Assembly: GCA_002887195.1 (NCBI GenBank)
Contig: PJAB01000842.1
Span: 1 to 19,901, forward strand
DNA length: 19,901 bases
From: Chrysochromulina parva
Taxonomy: Eukaryota > Haptophyta > Prymnesiales > Chrysochromulinaceae
Direction of reading: 5' to 3'
Positions 9,701 through 16,774 of the stretch are shown here, in pieces; position 1 is the first letter of the stretch; each line of letters opens with the position of its first letter. The translations under genes and the position numbers were made by a program. The notes under the pieces were generated by a model, which was not told where the DNA came from, made no database searches, and saw only the letters and a list, made by a program, of their open reading frames with translations.

Positions 9701-12700
9701 CATGACTGGGAGGACGAGAAGCAGGTGTCTGCAACCATGACCCTGAAGCAACGCCTCGATCTCGAGCAGTCAAACCTTGCCGCCGTCAATGCAAAGCTGG
9801 CCAAGGTGGAGGCAGAGCTTGCCAGGGCGCGTGAGGCTGCCCTCAACGGTACTGCCCTCGAGAACGAGCGCCGTCGCCAGGCCGAGGAGGCGGCTGAGCG
9901 TGAGAAGGAGAAGCGCGTCGAGCATCTCAGCCAGATGGCGGCACGCCGCATGGGCAAGAAGGAGATCGCGATGGGCTTCTCGACGTGGGTGGACCAGTAC
10001 GAAAGGGAGCAGCGGAACAAGCGCCTCCTGCTCGTCGCAGGTGCCAAGCTGGCCAAGCCGAAGCTGTCTGCAGGCTACGCTCAGTGGCGTCAGGATTGGG
10101 AGGCGGAGATAAAGGCAGTGGCGACGATGACCTACAAGGAGCAGCTGGACTCCATGGCTACCAAGCTCGCAAACACCGAGGCTGACCTGGCGCAGGCGCG
10201 CGTTGAGTTGAAGCGTGCTCGCGATGCCGCGCTCAATGGCACCGCTAGGGAGGACGAGATTCGGCGCCAGATGGAGGAGAAGGCCGAGGCCGCAAAGCAG
10301 CAGCGCGTGGAGCATCTGAGCCAGATGGCAGCACGGCGGTTTGGCAAGAAGGAGATTGCGCGCGGCTTCGAGACTTGGGCCGATCTGTGCATGGAGATGC
10401 AGCGTCGCAAAAGGTTACTGCTTGCGGCCAGCATTCGTCTGACGAAGCCCAAGCTCGCTGCGGGCTACGCACACTGGCGCGCGGACTGGTTTGAGGAGAT
10501 GGGCCGTCTCCAGAGCATGACGCAAGCTGAGCGGCTTGCCGAGGAAGCTGCCAAAGCTGAGGCGCAGCGCAAAAACTACTTGGAAAGCGAGGCGGAGCTG
10601 TCCAAGGTGCGCGCAGAGCTTTCCAAACTGCGCGAGGCTGTCGCAAATGGCGATGCCCTCGAGGTTGAGCGGCAGCGGCAGCGCGAGGAGCAGGCCATCA
10701 ACGAACGTGAGAAGCGTGTCGAGCACCTGACGCAGATGGCTGTTCGTCGCCTCGGTAAGAAGGGTATCGCGATGGCGTGGGAGTCGTGGGCCGAGGCTTA
10801 CTTTGAGGGGGCGCGTTGCAAGCGGCTGCTCACCGCCGCAGCTGTAAAGCTTGCGAAGCCCCGGCTATCCGGGGGCTATACTCAGTGGAAGCTCGACTGG
10901 GAGCACGAGATGAAGATGCAGAAGAAGATGACTCTCAAAGAGCGCTTCGATCAAAAGGAGGCGCAGCTCAATGCTGCGAATGCCGAGCTTTCGCGCCTAC
11001 GGATTGAGTTCGAGCGTGCCCGCCAAGCGGCGCTCAACGGCACCGCCAAAGAAGACGAGCTGCGCCGCCAGATGGAGGAGAAGGCCGCATTGGAGAAGGA
11101 GAAGCGCGTCGAGCATCTCACGCAGATGGCCGCCCGTCGGATGGGCAAGAAGGAGATATCACGTGGCTTTGGGGCTTGGTCGGAGATGTGCTATGAGGCG
11201 CAGCGCCAGAAGCGGCTGCTGAAGGCGGCCAGCTCTCGTCTGACGAAGCCCGCGCTGTCTGCTGGCTACGCGCTCTGGAAGAGCGACTGGGAAACCGAGA
11301 TGGCTGCACTCAAGCACATGTCTCAGGGTGAACAACTGGCCATTCAGATCAGCCGCGCCGAGGCTGCAGAGGCTGAGGCACGCAGGGCTCGCGAGGAAAT
11401 GAATCGTAAGCTCGCTACGGCCCAGCGGGAGCGCGATGAGCTTATCGCGCGGCTCTCTGAGCTCGATGGTGGCCTGGCTGCTCGTGAGCTCGAGATGGCT
11501 CGCCAGCTCGAGGAGGAGAAGGAGAAGCGCATCGCTCACCTGCAGCGCATGGCGGCGCGCCGGATCATGCAGAAGGATCTCTCGCGTGGCATGAGCGCTT
11601 GGATCGACATGTGGGAGTCCAAGAGGCGCAACGAGCGGCTATTGCGTGCCGCCTCATCCCGCTTGGCGAAGCCCAAGCTTGCTGCATCGTACGGGCACTG
11701 GTCGCAAGATTGGGCCGTCGAGCAGGCCAAGAAGCGCACGAGCGCGAAGGCCGCGGTGGCACAGATGGCCTCAGGCAGTGCCGTCGATGCTGAGCTGAAG
11801 GCGATGAAGCAAGAGCTCGAGGCTGCCAGGGCGGCGGCTGCCCGTGCGGGAGGCGCCGAGGAGGAGTACCGTCAGCTCGCCTTGGAAGAAGCAGCCAAGG
11901 AGAGGGAAAAGCGAGTCGAGCACCTCACGCAGATGGCCGTGCGCCGCCTGGGCAAGAAGGAGCTCTCGATGGGCTGGCAGACGTGGTCAGAGGTGTACTT
12001 GGAGGACCTGCGCCGAAAGCGGCTGCTACGTGCGGCCGCGTCCAGGCTGGCCAAGCCCAAGCTGTCTGCGGGCTACTTGCAGTGGAAGCACGACTGGGAA
12101 GCTGAGATGCTCGCGCAGTCTAAGATGACTCTCGTCGAGAAGTACAAGGCCGAGAAGACTAAGGCGGAGAAGTACAAGGCGGAGTTAGAGAAGACCGCGG
12201 CGGAGCTGCTCAAGGCGCGCGAGGCCGCACTCAACGGCAATGCCAAGGAAGACGAGATGCGTCGCCAGTTGGCAGAGAAGGAAGCTGCCGAGAAGCAGAA
12301 GCGCATCGAGCATATTACGCAGATGGCAGTGAAGCGGCTTGGAAAGAAGGAGATCTCGCGTGGCTGGACGACGTGGTCTGAGAAGTATTACGCGGAGGCG
12401 CGCAACAAGCGCCTCTTGGCCGCTGCAGCGTCGCGCCTCACCAAGCCTCGGCTCGTGTTCATGTACACGCACTGGCGTAAGGACTGGGAGATGGAGGCGG
12501 TCCAGCTCTCCCACAACACGCATAAGCATCACGCGAAGCACGCCAAGGCGAAGGCGGAGCTGGCGGAGGCGGAGGCAAAGAAGCTGAAGCTTGACATGGA
12601 GAAGAAGCTCAAGACGGCGCTCGCAGAGCGCGATGAGCTGCTCGCCAAGCTAAGCTTGTTCGATGGCGGCACCGCTAAGAGTGAGCTCGAGCTCAAACGC

Positions 12701-14860
12701 CAGCTCGAGGAGGAGAAGGAGAAGCGCATCGCTCACCTGCAGCGCATGGCGGCGCGCCGGATCATGCAGAAGGATCTCTCGCGCGGCATGAGCGCTTGGA
12801 TCGACATGTGGTCCACCAAGAAGCGCCAGCAGCGGTTGCTGCTTGCCGCCGCCGTTCGCCTCGCGAAGCCCAAGGTGGTGAGCGCGTACATGCACTGGCG
12901 CGTCGACTGGAAGACGTCGACACTGAACAAGACGTCGCGCGTCCTGGGCACGGCCGAGCAGCAGGCTGCCGAGCTGGCTGCCCGCAATCGGGCCCTTGAG
13001 GCAGAGCTGTCCCACTTCAGGGTCGAGCTGGCTCGGTTGCGCGAGAGCACGGCGACAGGCGAATCGGACCTTGCACGCGCCCAAGCGGCCCGCGCAGTCG
13101 CGGAGAAGGAGGCTCGCGTCGAGCACCTTACCCAAGTGGCCGCCCGACGCCTAGGCAGGAAGGACATGGCTCGCGGCTGGACGGCTTGGGCGGACGCATA
13201 CTTGTTGCGGGCGCGGCAGAAGCGGCTGCTGGCAAATGCTGCGCTCCGGCTGTCGAAGCCAAAGCTGGTGCACTCGTTTATGGACTGGAAGCATGAATGG
13301 GAGCTGGACCACGTGATGAAGTTCAAGATGACGCACAAAGAGCGCTTCGAGATCGAGAGGCGCAATCGCGAGTCGGTCGAGGGCAAGCTGTACAAGGTTG
13401 AGGTCGAGAGCGTGCAAAAGCAGGAGGAGCTCAAGAAGGCGCTCGAGGACGCGCGCGCGGCATCGCTCGAGCACCTGCGGCAGCTCAAGGAGGCGCTTCG
13501 GCAGATCGCTTTCGAAAAGGACGCGTCGGCGACGATGAAGGTCCGAGCGGATGAGGCTCTCGAAACTGAGAAATTGGCGAAGGCTGCCGAGGAGCAGATG
13601 AAGAAGCAGATGAGGGAGCAAGCCGACGAGGCGGAGCGGCGGCTCGCGAAGCTGTTGGCGGACCAGCGGCGTCAGCTGGAGCTCGAGGCGGCGGCGATCC
13701 GCACGGAGCTCGAGACGCAGCTCGAGGCGTTGCGGTCCAGGTTGTCGAAGGCCCAAGCTGCCGCCTCGCAAGCGTCATCCTATCGCATGAAGTCACCGGA
13801 GAGCTCGAGGGGACCTGTGACCGGGGAAAAGTCGAGCCTGCGTTCAGTCCAGCTCATGTACGACCCGAACAAATCGGTGGTTGACCAGCTGCGCGAGGGC
13901 CTCAAGAAAAACAATACACGCGTGCTCGACCTCTTCCGTGACATGGGCGGCGACGACGACGGTAAAATCTCTAAGAAGGACTTCCGGGACGCGTTCGCCA
14001 TCATGGGTCCCGACTTTCCGCCACAAGTAGTGGACAATACGTTTGACTACTTCGATCCGGATAAATCTGGCTACATCGAGTTTCAAGAATTTGACAAGTT
14101 CTTGCGCCGTGCAGCTAGTATTATGAATGCGGGGGCGGCGTCGGGCCCAAGCCTCGATGGGCCCAAGCCTCCCCCCAAGGTACAGGTACCGTCGAAGGGC
14201 AACGGCATGGGCATGGGCAAGTTGAAGGCTGCCGGCGCGGCCGCCAAGCTGCTGTCCAAGACGAGCCCCTTAGGTAGCATTGCAACGCGGGCGGCGACGC
14301 CTGAGGTGGATCCGACGGACCTTGAGGGCGCGGGCAGGGGCGACTTCCAGAGCAACATGAAGATCCGCGTGGACGACTTTATGAAAGCGGACAGTGACGG
14401 CAACACGGAACTTGATTTTGACGAGTTCCGTTCAATGCGCATCGAGCGATGCGCCAAGGATGGCCTGCCGGAGCCGACGGAGAAGGAGCTTAAGGATCTC
14501 TTCTACCGCCTCGACCTCGATGATAGTGGCACTGTGGACCTGTCCGAGTATGTCCAATACGCTCTGCGCGAGGCGCTGAAGGAGTCCAAGGGACGCGTCC
14601 TCGACTTATTCCAGGAGTGGGACAAGGACAAATCCGGCTTCATCGACCGCGAGGAGTTCGCAATGGCGATGCAAAGGATGAACTTCAAGTGCTCGCAGGC
14701 GGACATCTTGAAGATCTTTTCGGATCTCGATCCCGACGGGACGGGCCAGCTGGACTACCGCGAACTCAATCAGAGTCTTCGCAGGTCCCTTAGGAAGAAG
14801 CCCAAGATGGCGGCAGAGACCGATGCGAAGAAGAAACCTTCGCCAGGCGTTAGGAGGTAA
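3722..14860 (+). CDS. Giant Sfi1-like repeat protein with six C-terminal EF-hands
   Basis: One uninterrupted frame of 3712 codons. Residues 1-300 are Arg/Pro/Ser-rich and probably disordered; 300-500 are charged coiled coil. Residues 502-3262 hold 21 tandem units averaging about 131 residues. Each unit starts (V/I)EHLxQMAxRR, has I-x3-F-x2-W and L-x3-Y-x2-W helices 33 residues apart plus a DW pair, then a roughly 65-residue coiled-coil linker with an AREAALNGTA core. A long coiled coil (to about 3355) leads to six EF-hand loops starting near 3409, 3445, 3557, 3598, 3634 and 3670. Loops 2, 4, 5 and 6 look fully calcium-competent, loop 1 has Gly at position 1, and loop 3 has Thr at position 6. 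The Trp motifs resemble Sfi1 centrin-binding repeats; the EF-hands resemble the centrin/calmodulin group. The role as a calcium-responsive cytoskeletal fibre is inferred. ATG 3722 is the outer limit; ATGs at 3902 and 4106 are equally plausible starts. Confidence 0.8.
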   Translation: MLNEGVEDMYARNAIARARARKQTFRRTDSRPWTRRRAARPTASAAPGSVHLGAFRHTGSMLPKTITGAGDRPSPTLSDSSMCATRQSPAPAHAHPRAHTRHRRSLARAVHPGSPEDRCSPFRRPDSPMMVLPPRSRYVPANSIAVGAWEEINDELTPGQSPRNQPDSRTDPAGVAAATTYLVPQQKVVQNKLQQPKQLRSAGAADGTQLVVYPQPTRPSSARTRVSSTATPLFSPDVRPHLKGPTVMRPGSAPEKAGGDGRLRSEIFALRSPGEYSLPAPQVTPRSPAARQANQQLQFELGLTASVLRAAQNRLVQEREQRQIARIGEERALMAMKRARDEALHIEQEKVAEELHLAKAMHEQRLALEAELSRLENEQDVMQSQMQAEINAKEDALQAALDKIVRLEAELEVVNAKLAAATQSNEQLLAQKNAQAEAFKEERRSFVERVRALEIELKHEKEERVRERELAEDMRLADVSRGVDSMRSEAERLLEEEREKRVAHLQAVGVRRLLQKGLARGLSAWLEAHQEKQRRLRMLKAAGARLPRPRLVAGYQHWQSSWKSEQAKKANMTVEQRLAEYEMLCKGMQAELEKTKADLSETRRILEASEAEKFQMNASEAEKGAAEKEKRVEHQCQMAIRRLAKRELSRGWDTWQPMFIEHRRRKRLLQAASAKLTKPHLSACYANWKRDWEEERRVMATMPLKERLAAETEKRQKAEAELHDVRAELAKLRDEALTGNAQEAELQRRMKEKQEEEKEQRVAYLQQRALRRIGNQDIMRGWSAWQEQYLEKRRQLRVLAQAGMKLARPKLVASYVQWRTEWKVEQQILAKKSTKERLADEVQRREQLQVELERVKEELSLARKSSLMQGMSEKERQRQLEEEAAKEREKRIEHLSQMAARRMGKKEISMGFGAWAEMYYERQRQKRLLAAAGSKLAKPALSASYALWRAAWQDEQKQEASMTASEKIAAERAKHDVTLAELTKVRDELARAREAALNGTAREEELARQRAEEAEREKEKRVEHLSQMAARRLGKREIAMGFQTWSEMYYEAQRQKRVLAAAGAKIAKPKMAAGYTHWKHDWEFETQRNKTKSQKEIFAEERRALEAEVSKLRYELEKVRQAALDGTAREEELARQRAEQAAYEKEKRVEHLSQMAARRMGKKEIAMGFGAWAEMYYERQRQKRLLTAAGARLSKPKLAAGYAQWKRDWDDEMIASAQMTVSEQLAVELKKNAANDVEIAKLRAELARAREAAINGTAREEELARQRQEQAAFDKEKRVEHLTQMAARRMGKKEISRGFEAWSEMCYEAQRQKRLLAAAGSKLAKPALSSGYAHWKRDWQMEMTLVSKMSHKERLEAEQAKLANAEATISKLQVELSKAREAALNGTALENERRRQAEEQAAYEKEKRVEHLSQMAARRMGKKEISMGFEAWAEMYYERQRQKRLLTAAGARLSKPKLAAGYAQWKHDWEDEMKTAASMTLQERFDAQEKRIHEKDEELAKLRDEVARARESALNGTALDNERRRQAEEAAEREKEKRVEHLSQMAARRLGKKEIAMGFSTWSEMYYEAQRRKRLLLAAGAKIMKPKLVAGYTHWRMDWQSQIRADARLTDKQRLASEKARADLAEVNLRKATEALEALREAMESGNGREELLRQRAEQELAAEREKRIEHLSQMAARRMGKKEISMGFEAWAEMHYERQRQKRLLIAAGARLSKPKLAAGYAHWRADWQMEMRANSKMTMQEKLEAEKKKLEDALAEAAKLRIELGKARQAALSGTAKEDEMRRQMEERQAMEKEQRVQHLTQMAVRRMGKKEISRGFEAWADMYFELVRRKRLLAAAGSKLAKPKLSGSYSLWKKDWEDQVVSKTFDAQEEMMKHQAEVAAENRKKIAEQEQELVKLRKELARAREAALNGTALEDERRRQVEEQAAYEKEKRVEHLTQMAVRRLGKKGIAMAWESWAEAYYERLRQKRLLAAAGSKLAKPHLSSAYTQWKHDWEDEKQVSATMTLKQRLDLEQSNLAAVNAKLAKVEAELARAREAALNGTALENERRRQAEEAAEREKEKRVEHLSQMAARRMGKKEIAMGFSTWVDQYEREQRNKRLLLVAGAKLAKPKLSAGYAQWRQDWEAEIKAVATMTYKEQLDSMATKLANTEADLAQARVELKRARDAALNGTAREDEIRRQMEEKAEAAKQQRVEHLSQMAARRFGKKEIARGFETWADLCMEMQRRKRLLLAASIRLTKPKLAAGYAHWRADWFEEMGRLQSMTQAERLAEEAAKAEAQRKNYLESEAELSKVRAELSKLREAVANGDALEVERQRQREEQAINEREKRVEHLTQMAVRRLGKKGIAMAWESWAEAYFEGARCKRLLTAAAVKLAKPRLSGGYTQWKLDWEHEMKMQKKMTLKERFDQKEAQLNAANAELSRLRIEFERARQAALNGTAKEDELRRQMEEKAALEKEKRVEHLTQMAARRMGKKEISRGFGAWSEMCYEAQRQKRLLKAASSRLTKPALSAGYALWKSDWETEMAALKHMSQGEQLAIQISRAEAAEAEARRAREEMNRKLATAQRERDELIARLSELDGGLAARELEMARQLEEEKEKRIAHLQRMAARRIMQKDLSRGMSAWIDMWESKRRNERLLRAASSRLAKPKLAASYGHWSQDWAVEQAKKRTSAKAAVAQMASGSAVDAELKAMKQELEAARAAAARAGGAEEEYRQLALEEAAKEREKRVEHLTQMAVRRLGKKELSMGWQTWSEVYLEDLRRKRLLRAAASRLAKPKLSAGYLQWKHDWEAEMLAQSKMTLVEKYKAEKTKAEKYKAELEKTAAELLKAREAALNGNAKEDEMRRQLAEKEAAEKQKRIEHITQMAVKRLGKKEISRGWTTWSEKYYAEARNKRLLAAAASRLTKPRLVFMYTHWRKDWEMEAVQLSHNTHKHHAKHAKAKAELAEAEAKKLKLDMEKKLKTALAERDELLAKLSLFDGGTAKSELELKRQLEEEKEKRIAHLQRMAARRIMQKDLSRGMSAWIDMWSTKKRQQRLLLAAAVRLAKPKVVSAYMHWRVDWKTSTLNKTSRVLGTAEQQAAELAARNRALEAELSHFRVELARLRESTATGESDLARAQAARAVAEKEARVEHLTQVAARRLGRKDMARGWTAWADAYLLRARQKRLLANAALRLSKPKLVHSFMDWKHEWELDHVMKFKMTHKERFEIERRNRESVEGKLYKVEVESVQKQEELKKALEDARAASLEHLRQLKEALRQIAFEKDASATMKVRADEALETEKLAKAAEEQMKKQMREQADEAERRLAKLLADQRRQLELEAAAIRTELETQLEALRSRLSKAQAAASQASSYRMKSPESSRGPVTGEKSSLRSVQLMYDPNKSVVDQLREGLKKNNTRVLDLFRDMGGDDDGKISKKDFRDAFAIMGPDFPPQVVDNTFDYFDPDKSGYIEFQEFDKFLRRAASIMNAGAASGPSLDGPKPPPKVQVPSKGNGMGMGKLKAAGAAAKLLSKTSPLGSIATRAATPEVDPTDLEGAGRGDFQSNMKIRVDDFMKADSDGNTELDFDEFRSMRIERCAKDGLPEPTEKELKDLFYRLDLDDSGTVDLSEYVQYALREALKESKGRVLDLFQEWDKDKSGFIDREEFAMAMQRMNFKCSQADILKIFSDLDPDGTGQLDYRELNQSLRRSLRKKPKMAAETDAKKKPSPGVRR
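5225..13330 (+). repeat. Array of 21 coding tandem repeats (about 390 bp each)
   Basis: Unit starts, taken at the Val/Ile codon before EHL or AHL, are 5225, 5615, 6005, 6395, 6785, 7166, 7556, 7946, 8336, 8726, 9116, 9527, 9917, 10307, 10718, 11108, 11531, 11915, 12305, 12728 and 13118. Most spacings are 390 bp (130 codons). Two linkers are 411 bp and two are 423 bp. The first three units and the last one are the most divergent; units 4-16 are the most alike. The repeat is almost certainly difficult for short-read assembly, so the copy number carries some doubt. Confidence 0.95.
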
Positions 14861-15364
14861 ATGAACCCTGAGGCCGCTGCGGGGTGGGCCTGCAGCACGT
14901 TGAGCTTGGCAAGAATTCGAGGCATGGACATGGATGGGCAGTTCGATCTGTGCGATAAAGCTACGCGGGATTGCTTGAGTGCTTGGCATGTGTGCATTAT
15001 CGATTATGAGCCTTATTGTGTTGATTTGAGGGACGCAGCACGCACCGGAGCATTCAGCATAGTTACCAGTAGCGCAGTACAATTTTTTACATCAGATGAT
15101 TCCTGCGCGCCTACTCGCCGTGCGAAAGTAGAGCTCGAAGAAAAGCCCCAACCTCTAACCCGCCGACTTGGACGAAATTGAGCGAGTATTGACGAATCTT
15201 CACCCTGCAACCTCCGTCCAGGGATGAAACATGGAGGAGAGCTTGGCCTTGCCGCCGACCCGCGTCTTCCAGTGAGCACGCGGCGGCGCGCGCGCATACT
15301 CTCCCCCACCGATCCGCGGTTGCCGGTTTGCTCCCACTCGCGTGCATCATCACCATCATCATCT
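14861..15364. other. Intergenic region between the giant gene and the DGAT2-like gene
   Basis: About 500 bp with no gene that I can support. It must hold the 3' UTR of the giant gene and the promoter and 5' leader of the DGAT2-like gene. Just before the chosen ATG, 15345-15362 is a run of six CAT/CAC triplets. An in-frame ATG at 15224 would extend the acyltransferase by 47 residues that include a repeated DPRLPV string and a Ser-rich stretch. Confidence 0.5.
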
Positions 15365-16596
15365 ATGCCGCTGCTCTTGCGCCAGTTTAGCAGAGGCATT
15401 GCGGCACGCGAGGAGCCTCAAGATGAGTACCGCTTACGCCGCTACGTGCTCCGCCGATTACTCGTCCTCTATGCGGCATGGTTTGTGCTCACCATGCGCG
15501 ACAAGAGCAGGGCCCACCAGTGGGGCTCGACGACTGTCGCGCGCGTGCTCGGTGCTACCGCTCGGGTTGTTCTGGGTGCTTTCGGCGTGCGCTCTTGCAT
15601 GCGCTTCGACGGCCTGCCGGAGAACACCTACCCGACGGTCTCGGAGCGTCTGGTCACCAGCGATGCTGCCTTGTTCACAATTTTCCCTCACGGCGCCTAC
15701 CCACTCTCCATGCTCGCGCTGTGCGTGCCCGCCTTCCGCACCGACCCGGCGCTATCCACGTTCCGGCTGCGCCTTGCGGGCGCCTCGGTGCTGTACTCCG
15801 TCCCGGTCGTGCGTGAGCTGCTGCTGCTGCTGGGTGGGCGCGAGGCGAGCGAGCCGACAATGCGCCGCTGCTTTGCCGAGGGCTGCTCGGTGGCCCTGTG
15901 CCCGGGCGGCATCTACGAGCAGGTGCACACTGACCATACGCAGGAGCAGGTCTTCGTGCAGAAGCGACTCGGATTCATACGCTGCGCCATGGCTGCTGGA
16001 AAGCCGTAATTCTGCATGTGCCCGCCTCGAATTCTGCATGAGCCCGCCTCTGCCGAGCGTGGCTCGCCTTCATCTTCTCCTTCCAACCGGCTGCCCCGGC
16101 GATCCGATTCACACCTGTGCATCCGATTCACACCTGTGCATCCGATTCACACCTGTGCAGCCTCGTTCCCGCCTACTGCTTCGGAGAGAATCAGCTCTTC
16201 ACGATGTTCGGGTTCGCGCGTACACTGCAGCTGTGGGTGCTGCGCAAGCTGCGTGTCGGACTGCCGCTCTTTACCGGCAAGTGGGGCCTCCCCTTCGGGC
16301 CACCACTGCCTACGCACACCATGCTCGTCATCGGGCGTGAGGTGGCCGTTGGTCCACCCAACGCGGACCCGACGGAGGCGGAGATCGAGGCCGTCTTCGA
16401 GCGCTTCGTGGCCGAGCTGTGGCGCATCTTTGACGAGAATGCCGCCAAGTACCTCCCGGCCGACGTGGCTGCCCGAGGGCTGCGGGTTGAGAGGATTGGC
16501 GTCGGAGTCGTGAATCGGTCCGCCTCACCTCCGCCGCCGAACGAGATTGCGACGGCGCAGCTGGTTTCTACGCAGAGCGTGCGGTCGCGCTTGTAG
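15365..16596 (+). CDS. DGAT2-family acyltransferase, two exons
   Basis: Exons are 15365-16005 and 16161-16596; splicing gives about 358 residues, the usual DGAT2 size. An N-terminal hydrophobic segment (RRLLVLYAAWFVL) precedes the acyltransferase domain. Seen in order: FPHG (residues 107-110) in place of the usual HPHG active-site block, CPGGIYEQ for the family PGGxxE block, KRLGFIRCAM, then across the splice PAYCFGEN (family PVFCFGQ), FTGKWGLPFGPPLP and a C-terminal PTEAEIEAVFERF helix. DGAT2 enzymes acylate diacylglycerol with acyl-CoA at the ER and lipid droplets to make triacylglycerol; relatives use monoacylglycerol, wax alcohols or sterols. The substrate here is uncertain because the first active-site His is Phe. 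An alternative start is ATG 15224. Confidence 0.85.
16006..16160 (+). other. Intron of the DGAT2-like gene (155 bp), built of tandem repeats
   Basis: The donor is CC|GTAATT and the acceptor TGTGCAG ends at 16160 (phase 2), joining ...MAAGKP to LVPAYCFGE, which restores the family motif. Two imperfect 22-bp copies (about 16008-16051) open the intron. Three exact 19-bp copies (16102-16120, 16121-16139, 16140-16158) close it, and the last copy supplies the splice acceptor. Confidence 0.85.
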
Positions 16597-16774
16597 CGAG
16601 TCGGCCTGTGCTCGCGGTTGTGAATCGGACTGATTGACGCATGCAAGTTTGGCGCGCGCGCGACGAAACTGACTGACTAACTGACGGCCCCTGCCAAGTT
16701 TGTTTTCCAAACACGGAAACTCACTCGCTCGCCAGTCTGGGTCCTTTTCAAGTGCTGAAAAGAGTGAAGTAAGC

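Noticed and set aside
5225..13330. The repeat array as a phage tape-measure, surface adhesin or mobile-element product
   Set aside because: There are no membrane segments, export signals, transposase or integrase neighbours or terminal repeats; the EF-hand tail and Trp helix pattern fit a eukaryotic cytoskeletal protein better.
15342..16340. Plus-strand frame overlapping the DGAT2-like gene and its intron
   Set aside because: It is a Cys/Arg/Ser-rich out-of-frame reading; it runs through the intron repeats and has no recognisable domain.
16700..16774. Upstream extension of the ArfGAP protein to 16700
   Set aside because: The codon there is TTG; the first ATG in frame is 16775, with AAGC before it.
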